Source: Chondrilla cf. caribensis
Lineage: Eukaryota; Porifera; Demospongiae; Chondrillida; Chondrillidae
Direction of reading: 5' to 3'
Length of the DNA: 64,000 bases
Assembly: GCA_964020155.1 (NCBI GenBank)
Contig: OZ026554.1
Coordinates: forward strand, 2,130,049 to 2,194,048
Positions 51,312 to 63,710 of the stretch are shown in pieces. Made by a program: the position numbers and the translations under genes. A model generated the notes under the pieces. The model was not told the DNA's origin and searched no databases. It was given only the letters and a program-made list of their open reading frames with translations. Each line of letters opens with the position of its first letter. The stretch's first letter is position 1.

Positions 51312-51425
51312 AGGCCACACAAGATAAATTGTTGACCATGCCACCATTATGGGAGGCCACGCAAATGAGCTTGTTGACAATCACATCTAATAGGAGGCCA
51401 CACAAGTGAGCTTGTTGACCACTGA
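51312..51425. repeat. About 41-bp minisatellite, three units
   Basis: AGGCCAC starts at 51312, 51354 and 51395 (42 and 41 bp apart), each with GTTGAC about 22 bp later. Confidence 0.85.
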
Positions 51426-51437
51426 TCACAGGACCAG

Positions 51438-51438
51438 C

Positions 51439-51499
<61 letters not shown>

Positions 51500-51501
51500 T
51501 G

Positions 51502-51536
<35 letters not shown>
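51438..51536. repeat. (TG)n microsatellite
   Basis: TG with single GAG and GCG interruptions, directly after the minisatellite. Confidence 0.97.
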
Positions 51537-51779
51537 TAGTGTTGCACCAATAATCAGATCGGCTATTGGATATTGGCCGATTTTAGGTGTTATCATGCAT
51601 ATTAATTCATTCATGTGGTGATAGAAGGGTTCTCTGGAGGAACATTGACAGGGGAGTGCGGAGAATAATAATTTCCTTACACAGTATCTTGTGAAACACA
51701 GACAGGAGGAATTCAAAAGCACTGAATGTGGGGTCAATTACGTAAATACCCATAAAACAGTCTATTCTGCCAGGAATGC

Positions 51780-51788
51780 CATAAAATA
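51780..51788 (+). promoter_or_regulatory. TATA-like box, collagen gene 5
   Basis: CATAAAATA 167 bp before the start codon at the conserved position; the first T of the box is C here. Confidence 0.5.
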
Positions 51789-51946
51789 GCATTGCAAACA
51801 CCAGAAATCTGACTTGTGCTTCAGACGTATACATTGTCAATGAATATCATTAGAAGTCCTTCAAGTGAGTATTGAATTAGTCTGTTCTGCTGTGGTCACC
51901 ACAAACTAGCACTAACAAACTGAGTGTGTTGGCTGGAGGTACAGTT

Positions 51947-53756
51947 ATGGCTACAAATGTTAAGGTCTTTCTAAAAGTGGCTCTTTTGTGCTATGTGGTG
52001 ACTACCAGTATCGGGGGTAGCATTGACTTACAAAAGGCACTTGACACACTTCAGAAGGAAGTGGAGGATCTCAAACAGCAGTCTCAAGAAGAAATAAATT
52101 CACTGGTGACTGAGCTGAATGAGCTGAGGCAGCAGTCGAAACAGGAAATCAAGTTACTTCACCAGAAATTAGAGCAAATTGAAGCCAAAGGTTAGTTGCA
52201 CTGAGGTTCATTGCAATCTATTTGTACAGTGCCATATCCTGGCTGTGACCAGAAACAGTACAGTGTAACTTCAGCTGGTGCCTTACCCACAATACTATTT
52301 GATTATAGTACCTCTGTATAAGTAATAAATTCCTAAGAGAAATAATATATGTGCGTACAAGCTGAAGGGACCTGAAGTAGTCATTTTGAATTAAACAGAG
52401 TTATGCGGCTTTGATCTTGTTGGTCCGATGACCAAAAATAGAAGTGGGACTGTTATCAGTAAAACATTGTGTGGAGTGGCCTTGTGTAGCCAGCCCCTTT
52501 TCCTGATCACTTTCTCATTGGTGTCCACTGTCAGTGTGTAATCTAGCTAGCTAGCCTGTCCCTGCATTGTGCCCTATGGACGTTAAGAGCCTGAATAGTG
52601 ACTAGTTCACACCTCGGCCTCATGGCTATTGGCCAATCAAATGATCCTTGACCAGAATCTTGGTAAAGATTTTTTGATTAATGACTTTACTGTCCGCTGA
52701 AGCTGTTATTTCAGGGAAGGGCTACTTTCCCTTATAAAGAATAGAGTGAATCATTCTTTGCGCTTCACCAAAGATAGAATAATTCAAACAGAGTGAAGGT
52801 ATTACTAGTGTATTCGTCAGGAGTGCCTACCAACTGGGTATGGCAAATCTATTGAAATATATTGAATCGATTCAAAATATTCCCTTTGGTGTCATTCGCT
52901 GCATTCAGGGGGTACACATGCCGAAACGTTCAAAGAAGTCCCTTGCACAATCAACAGAATAGCTTCAGCAACACGCTCGATTTCATCCACTTGAAGGAGG
53001 ACCCGCTATCTTGCACTATTTGTGGTCAGGTAATACCAACTGAACTAATTACTATTCAGGCTAGAGCGTCTTCTGCACTTTTCACCTATGGGGAGTGTGG
53101 GGGGGGATGGGCTAGCCAGCTAGACTACTGTCAGTTGATAGTAAATGGTTGGTTAATTAATTAATCACCAGTTGTAAGTGGGCACAACTGGATAGCAATC
53201 ACACTTATTAGACTGAGTATATATAGTCATCCAATAGACATGATGTGTATCCTTAAGAGTCCTTTTCACATTTTAGGTAAGTACGAAATTGAAGCCATGG
53301 AATAAAAATTATGGGTAATAAGGTGGGGGTAGCTTCTTCTTAATTTCTTCCTGTAATTACTCAATTTGCTTGCTCTCTTAATGATTATCAGATTCACATT
53401 GAAAATTGATTAATTGATTAATTGTCCCAGCATTACTATAAACCTAAAGTATAGGGCTGTTACAATTATGGTGTGTGCGTGGGCACTGTGTATAATATGT
53501 GTACGTGTTGTGTGTGTGTGTGTGCGTGCGTGCGTGTATGCGTGCTTGCGTGAATGCATGTGTGTGCATGTATGTGTACATACAGTGTGGATACATAAAT
53601 ATTCATTACAAGTATTAGGCAAGAAGGCCCCTTTCTTCCTAGGGTGTCATGTGGGTTAATATCAGATTGCATTATCAGTGGTTTGGGCATGAGTAGTTCA
53701 AAATTATGCACTCCACAAAAGCAATGTACACACCAGTGTTATGTTTTGTGTGTGTG

Positions 53757-53788
<32 letters not shown>

Positions 53789-53803
53789 TGTGTGTGTATA
53801 TAA

Positions 53804-53885
<82 letters not shown>

Positions 53886-55125
53886 ATAGTTGATATACAT
53901 GTTACATTTAAGTATATTATTAAGATGTATATCAACAAATTAGTTTAATTTTGTGTACACCAAAAATACGCTGCAATTGTTGCTATGGTGTGTATAAAGG
54001 GAGTACATGTGAGAGAGGGGTACAAGTTATATACATTAAATTTATGTATAATAATATACAATTTGTTACCTTTTGCCATTTCATTATCACTTTATACAAT
54101 CATAGCACAATTAACAATGTGTACATACTGCAAAAATGTAAAAAATATTTTATAAAACTTCAAAACTATATTATAGAAAAATTCAGACAGTACTGGCTTC
54201 ACCTAACATTTCTGAATATCTCTCATTCTTCAAATAATTTTGTCTTGATTACCGTTACTAATAACCTTAAGAAATAATATACTTGTTTTTAACAGAATGG
54301 GATAAAACTCTACAAAGAATGAGACGTGGAGAAGGCACTGTTTCCCCAACTTCTGAACCTTGTAGTTGTCCACCCGGACCCGCTGGACCACCTGGTGAAC
54401 ATGGACCACCTGGACCAAAAGGGGTAAAAGGACAGCGTGGAAATCGAGGCAAAATAGGAGCAATGGGATTGAATGGAACTGATGGTGAGAAGGGTGAAAA
54501 GGGAGATACAGGACCTTCAGGAATGGTTGGACAGAAAGGTGATCCAGGGGTAAAGGGATTGCGAGGACTTTCAGGACAACCAGGACTCAATGGAACAAAG
54601 GGAGAAAAAGGTGAACAAGGAAATCAAGGAGTTAATGGAACAAAAGGTGAACGCGGAGAAATAGGACAACCAGGAAATAATGGACAGAAAGGACAACCTG
54701 GACTCAATGGAACGAAGGGAGAAAAAGGTGAACAAGGAAATCAAGGAGTTAATGGAACAAAAGGTGAACGCGGAGAAATAGGACAACCAGGAAATAATGG
54801 ACAGAAAGGACAACCAGGACTGAAAGGACAACCAGGAAACAAGGGAGCAAAGGGTGAACAAGGAGGTCAAGGAGTTAATGGAACTAAAGGAGACATGGGA
54901 CCCCAAGGACCACCAGGACCACGAGGAGATATAGGACCCCAAGGACCCCAAGGACCACATGGGCCAATAGGAACAAATGGAGACATAGGACCCCAAGGAC
55001 CTCCAGGGCAACAAGGAGACAAAGGGCCTCAAGGAACACCAGGACCACAAGGAGACAAAGGGCCTCAAGGACCACCAGGAGAGAATTGCTGCATCAGGAA
55101 ACACAGTGAACATAATGATTGTTGA
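51947..55125 (+). CDS. Collagen gene 5 with cysteine-rich tail (2 exons, 357 aa)
   Basis: Exons 51947-52190 and 54296-55125, donor AAAG|GTTAGT, acceptor TTTTTAACAG|AATGGG, phase-1 intron of 2105 bp. Signal peptide about 1-24, coiled coil about 26-82, Cys104 and Cys106 (C-S-C), then about 78 Gly-X-Y triplets. Six NGT sequons; PRGDIG offers an RGD. A 117-bp block (39 residues, 13 triplets) is tandemly duplicated almost exactly at 54574-54690 and 54691-54807. The chain ends in a 13-residue tail after Gly-Glu, [13 protein letters not shown], with three cysteines, unlike the other five predicted products. Such a tail could cross-link trimers. Exon 1 encodes the same mature coiled coil as gene 6. 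Confidence 0.88.
52542..53125. mobile_element. 584-bp element in intron 1 of gene 5
   Basis: Starts TCTAGCTAGCTAGCCTGTCC and ends GGGCTAGCCAGCTAGA, imperfect inverted ends shared with the short foldbacks in genes 2 and 3. The interior includes ATTGGCCAATCAAATGA and GGGAAGGGCTACTTTCCC. A 560-bp relative lies in gene 6. No coding capacity seen. Confidence 0.65.
53745..53882. repeat. (TG)n and (TGCG)n microsatellite in intron 1 of gene 5
   Basis: A (TGCG)n block of about seven units precedes ATATAAATA and a long pure TG run. A shorter TG/TGCG-rich stretch lies at 53505-53560. Confidence 0.95.
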
Positions 55126-56339
55126 TTCAAATTTACAAACATCAGATCTAAAGTTAATGAAAAGAAATAGATACAACTTTTACAATTAATTTTCCACTGA
55201 TAGTAATATAATTGTAATCTGTTTAAGAATTGGTGATAGTAGGTATATGATATTTATTATGGTTATTGCGAATAATCTATAGGTAGTAAACGAGTTACAC
55301 TGCATACTATCTAAGCTGATGAAAAAATGAAATAAACTGTCACAGTATCTTCAAACCATAATTGATTGGAGTGTCAATGATAATACATTGCATCAAATGT
55401 CAAGAATAATAAATAACACACAATCTATAAACAGGTAGCCATACAATTTTGTAGAATCTACTGAAACTTTCAAAATAACTGATCTCTTATCATGAGAAGC
55501 ATACCAACCCAACATACACAACACATATAGCTATAGAGCCAATGACATGTAGGGTTATTGCAAATACTGCTAATTTTGAACTGCCTAACTTTATAATAAT
55601 ACAATTAGTAGAGAATGTGTAAAAATCTCCATGTAAGTGAGATCATTCAATAGCCAAATTAAAAATGAATCTCTTATAATCATATGTTCAATCAATTGAA
55701 CCCTAGGCCTTTATACTTATTGAGATTTTCTATAATCTGATACTGCATGCAAAGAGTATATACTGCTAATGTACATGTGTTGGCATGACATATACATGAG
55801 ACATTCAATCTGATTGACTATAATGGAGTAGTAGAGGTAGTGTATGGAAGCCGGGGTGGTACATGTATCCGTAACAAAAGAGAACACCAAACTGGAACAG
55901 AATGGCTGCCTGAATTACTTCACTGTCAGGAGTGTCCAACAATTTATACCACTAGATTGCATGGGATTCCATGTTTAGAAATTGATTACAGAACATGAAC
56001 ATTATGGATAACTCATAATGCAATAACTTGTGAACATTGATGCAACATGCAGCATGACCTTTGCAGTAAGGAATTTCCCCCGGGAAGGCACTTGTGAATT
56101 CAATTTGATGCTATCAGATTAATCATATATCTCTATATTAATATCATGGTCACCAATGAACAGTAAATGCATACATATCATGTATCTACATAATACCTAA
56201 TGCTAAGATTGCTTGCATATTATGTACTGCCAATAAAGTTTCAACTTGCAATTGACAAATTAAACATACATTCATATTTACACACAATGTGTATATTATT
56301 ATTCAATATGTGCAAGGTTATACTGTTACTTGAATCTCA
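55126..56339. other. 3' flank of collagen gene 5
   Basis: No gene seen. It matches the flanks of genes 1 and 6 (ACATCAGATCTAAAGTTAATG, TATAGAGCCAATGACATGTAGG), then part of the dispersed AATGGCTGCCTG segment at 55840-55960. Confidence 0.55.
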
Positions 56340-56600
56340 TTTATAAACAAGATTCTATGAATTCATAGGAGTACATCCCTAAATAATCAACAGTGGGTGT
56401 AATCACAGTTAATGTATGTAGATCTTGGTTGACTATATCCTTCAAGTTGTTAGAATCCTCAGCACTAAAGTGCACATAGCAGACATTCAGTCCACAGAAC
56501 ACTGCAGGCACAAATCACTAACAATGGCTACCTCCTGGAGATCAGTACCCTCAGCACATACAGAGACGGTCAACTTGAGAACAGGAACTGTATAAGAGAT
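56340..56600 (-). pseudogene. Ig-like exon B with premature stop
   Basis: From acceptor CTCTTATACAG near 56600: VPVLKLTVSVCAEGTDLQEV, then AIVSDLCLQCSVD and TGA in place of the Trp codon seen at 25.8 kb; further down MCTLVLRIL replaces the core Trp. Confidence 0.65.
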
Positions 56601-56709
56601 TAGAGAGGAAGGTAAAGAGTGTACTGCTAATGGGCATGTTTTTGATTATAAGAACATTAATGGCTACAAGACGTTTTGAATGGATAACTGTACAGTGTAC
56701 AGAGATGAC

Positions 56710-56885
56710 AGAAAATGCTTCAACACAAAGAAGAGACAAAACAGTACCTGTTGGAATGTACACTACAAACTTTGATGGAGTTGTGAAGTTGAAATATCCA
56801 CTTGGTACACCTTCCACCTCAAACACTCCCAGGATACTGGAGTTGACGGTGAGTGGCAGTGGTCCCTCCATCACTATGTCAATGA
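56710..56885 (-). pseudogene. Exon A, 3' part
   Basis: Reads VMEGPLPLTVNSSILGVFEV then EGVPSGYFNFTTPSKFVVYI and PTG, with donor AACAG|GTACTG that joins in phase 1 to exon B. Upstream of VMEG the homology is cut at a junction (near 56878) with minisatellite-flank sequence, so most of the exon is gone. Confidence 0.6.
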
Positions 56886-56929
56886 ACATACACAGGACGG
56901 ATGTACAACACTGTTACATGCACATAACA

Positions 56930-57050
56930 AGAAGCCACACAAGATAAATTGTTGACCATCCCACCATAATGGGAGGCCACACAAGTGAACTTGTTGACCA
57001 TCACATCTGATAGGAGGCCACACAAGTGAGCTTGTTGACCACTGGTCACA
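56930..57050. repeat. About 41-bp minisatellite, three units
   Basis: Same units as 51312-51425, abutting the truncated exon A. Confidence 0.85.
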
Positions 57051-57063
57051 GACTGGCTTGTTT

Positions 57064-57065
<2 letters not shown>

Positions 57066-57113
<48 letters not shown>

Positions 57114-57143
57114 TGTGTGTGTGTTTCTATGTGTGGGTGTGTG

Positions 57144-57183
<40 letters not shown>
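57066..57183. repeat. (TG)n microsatellite
   Basis: TG with TTTG, TTTCTATG and GGGTG interruptions. Confidence 0.96.
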
Positions 57184-57185
<2 letters not shown>

Positions 57186-58267
57186 TGTATGCATGTGTAT
57201 GTATATGCACATGTATGCATTTGCGCAGCATATGTTAGCACAATGCCATCTAAAATTACATTTAAAGGCTGACATACATAACATGCAAACATACAACACA
57301 GGCAGATTTAAGTATAGTACACAGATTGGATTATTATGTACAGCAATCTTGAAAGGGATGGAGAGTACATACCAAAACTCAGTTCAACTAGAGGATGATG
57401 AACCACTTTAGTTCATTCATGTGGTGACCGAATCTCTCTTTTGAGGTCCACATTCAGAATACTTGCTTCACACAGTATCCAACCATACACACATACAGGG
57501 GAAAACTGACAATAACCAACATATCAGAAGCCATATGAAATATCATGTGTGTGACCTTTCAAAGTCACCTGCTCTGGCTGTAAACAACCTCTACTATCAG
57601 TGATCCAGCTAGCTATAGACTGTGTAATGATCAATGCCCGAGGAAAACAAGGGAAGGATATCCATAAAGCAGTGATGATGACATGAGATTACATCTTCTC
57701 ATAAGTTGGCTACCTAGATCATACCCGCATACTCGGCTCTTGCTTTTTGTATGATGTCATCACAGCGGTATATACAAGGTATGATTAGTGTATGGATACA
57801 AATTTTACACATGCAAATGTGCGTGTACATACATTAGTGTACAAGTATTTTGCGTAATTGAGCGCATGTGCATGTATGTATTTGCAAGTAGATGTGTGTG
57901 TATGTGTGAGGTATTTACACAATGCTGAACTTGATTCACAGGTCATGATCACGTACGTAACAATATTAACATAGAAACATGGCAGAATTGAAAAGTATAG
58001 TGCAGTTCAGATCATGTACAGCAATCTTGAAAGGGATAGAGAGTACATACCAAAACTCTGCTAAACTAGAGGACTACAAACCACTTTACTTCATTCACGT
58101 GGTGATGGAAGGGTTCTCTTGAGGAACATTGACAGGAAAGTGTAGAGAATAATTCCCTCACACAGTATCCAACCCAACACAGACAGGAGGAAGGATTGTT
58201 AGAGAAAAGCACAGAATGTGGGGTCAGTTCTGTTAATACCCATAAAACAGTCTATTCTGCCAGGAAT
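57184..58267. other. Upstream flank of collagen gene 6
   Basis: No gene seen. The promoter-like block without exon 1 lies at about 57370-57530, and the real promoter block at about 58080-58270. Confidence 0.6.
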
Positions 58268-58287
58268 GGTTAATAGTATATTTATAC
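58268..58287 (+). promoter_or_regulatory. Diverged TATA region, collagen gene 6
   Basis: GGTTAATAGTATATTTATAC replaces the TATAAA(ATA) of the paralogues at the same place; a TATA-like TATTTATA remains. The leader also has a 26-bp insertion (near 58402) containing CACTACATAACCACAC. Confidence 0.35.
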
Positions 58288-58468
58288 ATCAGGAATCTGA
58301 CTTGTGCTTCAGACGTGTACATTGTCACTGAATATCATTAAAAGTGGATGTGTCCTCCAAGTGACTATTAAATTAGTCTGTTCTGCTGTGGTTACCACAA
58401 ACCATAGACACTACATAACCACACAAACTACCACTAACAAACTGAGTGTATTGGCTGGAGCTACAGTT

Positions 58469-59974
58469 ATGGCTACAAATGTTAAGATCTTTCTACAAGT
58501 GGCTCTTTTGTGCTATGTGGTGACTACCAGTATCGGGGGTAGCATTGACTTACAAAAGGCACTTGACACACTTCAGAAGGAAGTGGAGGATCTCAAACAG
58601 CAGTCTCAAGAAGAAATAAATTCTTTGGTGACTGAGCTGAATGAGCTGAGGCAGCAGTCGAAACAGGAAATCAAGTTACTTCACCAGAAATTAGAGCAAA
58701 TTGAAGCCAAAGGTTAGTTGCACTGAGGTTCATTGCAAACTATTTGTACAGTGCCATATCCTGGCTGTGACCAGAAATAGTACAGTGTAATTCTAACTGG
58801 TGCCTTACCCACAATACCATATAATTACAGTACCTCTGTATAAGTAATAAATGTCTGAGAAAAATTATGTATGCGCAAGGTGAAGGGGCCTTGGCTATTG
58901 TTGACAATGTAGTCATTTTGAATCAAACAGAGTTATGCGTTTTTGATCTTGTTGGTCCTCGGTATACCGGTCCAATGACCAAAAATGAAATTGAGACTGT
59001 TATCAGTAGAAACATTGTGCGGAGAAGCCATGCGTAGCCAGCCCCTTTTCCTGATCACTTCCTCATTGGTGTCCACCGTCATTGGATAGTGAATGGTTGG
59101 TTAGCCAGCCCCTTTCTCTGATTACTTCCTTATTGGTATTCACTGTTAGTGTAGTCTAACTAGCTAGCCTGTCCCCGGACACGCGCCCTATGGGCGTTAA
59201 GAGCCTGAATAGTGATTAGTTCACATGGCTATTGGCCAATCAAATGATTCTCAACCAGAAATCTTGGTGAAGATTTTTTGATTAATGACATTACTGTGCT
59301 CTGAAGCTGTTTTATACAGGGAAGGGCTAGTTTCCCTTATAAAGAATAGAGGAAAACATTCGTTGCGCTTTAACAAAGATAGAATAATTCAAACAGACAG
59401 CGGGTATTGCTAGTGTATTCGTCGGGAAGGACAACATAGTCTGCCTATTGAATCGATTCAAAATCATCTCTTTGGTGTCATTCACTGTGTTCAAAGCATA
59501 CACATGCCGAATAGTTTGAAGATGTCACTTGCACAATCAACAGGATAGCTTCAGCAACTGCAGTTTGCATGCTCGATTTCATCCACTTGAAGGAGTACCC
59601 GCTATCTTGCACTATTTGTGGTCAGGTAATGAACTAATTGCTATTCAGGCTAGACCGTCTTCTGCAATTTCCGCCTATGGGGTGTGTGTGGGGACGGGCT
59701 GGCTAGCTAGACTACTGTCAGTGGAGCCTTTAGAGTCCTTAAGTGGGTTTAACTGGAAAGTAATTAAACTTAATTAATAGACAAAGTAGACGTGATGTGG
59801 AGCCTTTAGAGTCCTTTTCACATTTCAGGTACTGTTGAAGTACAAAATTTAATGAATTTATTGAAAATTGATCAATTGATTACTTGTCCCAGCACCACTA
59901 TAAACCTAAAGTATACTGCAGCTACAATAGCGGTTTCTGCGTGCATGCATGTGTGTGTGAAATGTGTATAGTGT

Positions 59975-60056
<82 letters not shown>

Positions 60057-61398
60057 ATACAGTGTGGATGCATGCATATCCAGGCAGGCATTAGGCAAGA
60101 AGGCACCCTTTCTTCCTTGGATGTCATGTGGGTTAACATCAGATGGTATTATCAGTGGTTTGGGCTAGAGTAGTTCAAAATTATGCATTCCACAAAACCA
60201 ATGTACACACCAGTGTTATGTTTTTGTGTGTGTGCAGATAGTCGATATACATGTTAAGTATAAGATGTATATCACCAATTACAGGTAGGTTTAAGTGTGT
60301 GTACACCAAAATTATGCTATAATTGTTGCTATAATGGTGTATGAAGGGAGTACAAGCGACAGAGGGTACAAGTCGCAATATACAATTTGTCACCTTTTGT
60401 CATTTCATTATCACTTCATACAATTATGGTACAATTAATGTGTACATACTGCATAAATATTGTTATACTCTTTGAACTTGCTGATACTTATAATAGCCTA
60501 TGGCTAACATGCAGTTCCCCATGTTAAATAAGAATACCTGATACATCATACCGGATACCTGATATACCTAGCTGAAACGATTGAACTAATTTAAAAATGT
60601 TTTAGACAGCACTGGCTGTACCTAACAGATCTGAATATCTCTCATTTTTCAAATAATTTCCTTATTATTAATTAATACTCACGTTACACATAACCTTGAG
60701 AAATAATATACTTGTCTTTAACAGAATTGGATGAACCTCTACAAAGAATGAGACGTGGAGGAAACACTGTTTCTCCAACGCCTGAATCTTGCACTTGTCC
60801 ACCTGGACCACCTGGTCCACCTGGTACAGCTGGAACAAAAGGTGAAAAGGGTAAGCGTGGAAGTCGAGGCAAAATGGGAGCAATGGGATTGAATGGAACA
60901 GATGGTGAGAAGGGTGAAAAGGGAGATACAGGACATCAAGGAATGGCTGGACAGAAAGGTGAACCAGGAGTAAAGGGATTGCGAGGACTTTCAGGACAAC
61001 CAGGACTCAATGGAACAAAGGGAGAAAAGGGTGAACAAGGAAATCAAGGAGTTAATGGAACAAAAGGTGAACGCGGAGAAATAGGGCAGCCAGGAAATGA
61101 TGGACAGAAAGGTGAACCTGGACTGAAAGGACAGCCGGGACTCAATGGAAACAAGGGAGCAAAGGGTGAACAAGGAGATCAAGGAGTTAATGGAACTACA
61201 GGAGACATAGGACCCCAAGGACCACCAGGACCACGAGGAGACATAGGACCCAAAGGACCACCAGGACCACAAGGAGAAAAAGGACCCAAAGGACCACAAG
61301 GAGATAGAGGACTCAAAGGATCACAAGGACCAAAAGGAGAGATAGGACGCCAAGGACCACCAGGACCACCAGGACCACCAGGACCACCAGGATCATAA
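58469..61398 (+). CDS. Collagen gene 6 (2 exons, 305 aa), cysteine tail cut off
   Basis: Exons 58469-58712 and 60725-61398, donor AAAG|GTTAGT, acceptor TTTAACAG|AATTGG, phase-1 intron of 2012 bp. Signal peptide about 1-24 ([14 protein letters not shown] core), coiled coil about 26-82 identical to gene 5, Cys104 and Cys106 (C-T-C), about 65 Gly-X-Y triplets, four NGT sequons and a PRGDIG motif. The last triplets are four GPP repeats. About 10 extra bases at 61391-61401 introduce a stop; beyond it the DNA still encodes a relative of gene 5's cysteine tail ([10 protein letters not shown]), now untranslated. ATG at 58469 matches all paralogues; a longer upstream frame is fortuitous. Confidence 0.87.
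59154..59712. mobile_element. 559-bp element in intron 1 of gene 6
   Basis: GTCTAACTAGCTAGCCTGTC at the left and GGCTGGCTAGCTAGAC at the right; interior shared with 52542-53125 (GTTAAGAGCCTGAATAGTGA, ATTGGCCAATCAAATGA). Confidence 0.65.
59968..60054. repeat. (TG)n microsatellite in intron 1 of gene 6
   Basis: Pure TG except one TATG near its start. Confidence 0.97.
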
Positions 61399-62096
61399 TT
61401 AAGGAGAGAGTTGCTGTATCAGAAACCACAGTGAATGTAATGATCATCAAATTTACAAACATCAGATCCAAAGTTAATGAAAAGAAATAGATACAACTCT
61501 TACAATTAATTTTCCATTATTAGTAATGTAAGTGTAATCAGTTTAAGATCAGTGATAGCAGGTATATGATATTTATATATGATTATTGCGAATAAACTAT
61601 AGGTAGTAAACGAGTTACACTACATATTATCTAAACTGATGAAAAAATCAAATAAACTGTCACAGTATCTTAATTCAAACCATAATTGATTGAAGTGTCT
61701 TAATTAAACTTAATTCCTAATATATAGATAATAATTCAATTTTAATACAATTAGTAACAAATCCACATTCCATGCTTATAGAAGTCAATTGCATAACATA
61801 AACAATATGGATAACAACATGGTAACAATAACATGTAAACATTCATGGAACATGCAGCATGACCTTTGCATTAAGGTATTTCCTCTTGGGGAGGCACTTA
61901 TATATTCAATTTGATGCTATCACATCAATCATACTTTTATGATATTAATATCATGATCTGCAATGAACAGTCAATGCATACATATCATGTGTCATAATGT
62001 TACAGTAATACCTGATGCTAAGATTTCCTGCATATTATACTGCCAATGAAGTTTCGATTTACGGCATACATACTATACACTCAATACTTATATTCA
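61399..62096. other. 3' flank of collagen gene 6
   Basis: No gene seen. It matches the gene 5 flank to about 61690, then a jump to the CATGCAGCATGACCTTTGC segment that precedes Ig-like exon B copies at 36160 and 56050. Confidence 0.55.
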
Positions 62097-62408
62097 CTAT
62101 GTGCAAGGTTTCTCTGTTACTTGAATCCCATCCATAAAAACTTCAGATTCTGTGAATTCATAGGAATACATCCCTGAATTATCAACAGTTGGTGTAATCA
62201 CAGTTAAGGTGTGGAGATCTTGGTGTACTATACCCCTGTTGGAGCCATCAGACACCTTACAGCTGTTTACCCTCCACACTCAAGTGTACATAGCTGACAC
62301 TCAGTCCACAGGTCACTGCAGGTACAAATCACTACCAGTGGCTACCTCCCCGAGGTCAGTACCCTCAGTACATACAGAGATGGTCAAGTTGAGAACAGGA
62401 ACTGTATA
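62097..62408 (-). pseudogene. Ig-like exon B with three in-frame stops
   Basis: From acceptor CTCTTATACAG near 62405: VPVLNLTISVCTEGTDLGEV, ATGSDLYLQ-stop, PVD-stop, VSAMYT-stop, then VWRVNSCKVSDGSNRGIVHQ, DLHTLTVITPTVDNSGMYSY and on. All three stops are TGA, replacing a Cys, a Trp and a Leu codon of the best copy. The C-terminal half is open. Confidence 0.7.
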
Positions 62409-62654
62409 AGAGATTAGAGAGGAAGGTAAAGAGTGTACTGCTAATGGACACATATTGGCATGTGTGTGTGTGCGTGTGTGTGTGCGTGCATGTGCGTGGT
62501 TGTAAGCATGGTTGTGTGCGTGTTCGTGTATGTTCTTGATCATTAAAACATTAATGGGTGCAAGACGTTTTTGAATGGATAACAGTATACAGTGTGTGCG
62601 TGCGTGTGTGCAGAAAATGCTTCAACACAAAGAAGAGACAAAACAGTACCTGTT

Positions 62655-62990
62655 GAAATGTACACTACAAGCTTTGGTGGAGTTGTGAAATTGAACTATC
62701 CACTTGGTACACCTTCCACCTCAAGCACTCCCAGGGTACTAGAGTTGACGGTGAGTGGCAGTGATCCCTCCATCACTAAAACTGTGCTCTCATCACCAGA
62801 CCCCTACAAGAAGCTCTTCAGTCTCAAATTAATTCTGAACATCACATATCCTCCCAGTCTGGTCAGTAGCTGGAGTGTAAGACAATGTACTGCTCCAAGT
62901 AATCCTCTACGAGTAAAAAAGCTAAAAATGTTACAATCATCAATAGAGATACAGCCAACAAACATTTACAAGATAAACACAGTATACAGC
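62655..62990 (-). pseudogene. Exon A, most complete copy, with one stop
   Basis: Reads IDDCNIFSFFTRRGLLGAVH, CLTLQLLTRLGGYVMF..., a stop after LKSFL, then GSGDESTVLVMEGSLPLTVN, SSTLGVLEVEGVPSG and FNFTTPPKLVVYISTG. The donor ACAG|GTACTG and the acceptor of exon B give a phase-1 junction. Domain not recognised; extracellular character is inferred from its linkage to the Ig-like exon and the NSS/NFT sequons. Confidence 0.55.
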
Positions 62991-62999
62991 TGGCTATAG

Positions 63000-63550
63000 T
63001 TGTAAGATTCCACTACAGATAGGGTTGACTACGGGTAGTCTTTAATGCTCTACATGCACAAATCTGGTGCACAGTGCATATAATAATATTATATTATAGA
63101 AAATTACTACAGTGATGATTACTGTGTAAACTGAACCCCCACAGCTGCTAGCGAACAGCAGCAATACACAGTTATTGTTGACACACTCGCTGACAGTGCT
63201 ATAGGAGTAACACTTTGTAGGAATCATTCATTGAACAAATGCACACATACACACACACACACACACGAATTGCAATGGAAAAGGACCTCATACGTAGGGT
63301 AGCGGAGCCATATCTGGACACCTAATGGTTCAAAATTGATAGCCTCGGATAGAGAGCATATTGAAACTGACTGAAGACATATTTAGAGAGATCTTCATAT
63401 TATATCTATAGATATATATTAATATATCTACATATTCTGTACCTCGCAGAAATATCCTCTTTTTCTGCCCCCCCGAGTCAATCTATAACACAATGTCATG
63501 CAGGTGCCACAATCTGCACATTCAACAAACCTACACCATTCATTACTACT
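63000..63550. other. Flank beyond exon A, with fragment of the 37.4-kb exon
   Basis: A (CA)n run lies at 63247-63267. At 63485-63545 the - strand reads MNGVGLLNVQIVAPA and a stop, homologous to 37356-37703. The rest shows nothing recognisable. Confidence 0.4.
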
Positions 63551-63710
63551 GTTTGTGTAGTCTTACCTTGAAATTCGACTTTTTCTATGAGGCAGTATAC
63601 GTTGCCACGCCTCCACGTGCTAATAAACTACTCGAGATATTCCTCGCGAGAAAACTAAGTTTCCCGTGTGAAACGCCCGTGGCATGGTTCAAGGTAAGAC
63701 TACACAAACC
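63551..63710. mobile_element. 160-bp inverted-repeat element
   Basis: GTTTGTGTAGTCTTACCTTGAA (63551-63572) is exactly inverted at 63689-63710. No target duplication is clear. The right repeat contains CAAG|GTAAGA, which mimics a splice donor. Confidence 0.7.
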
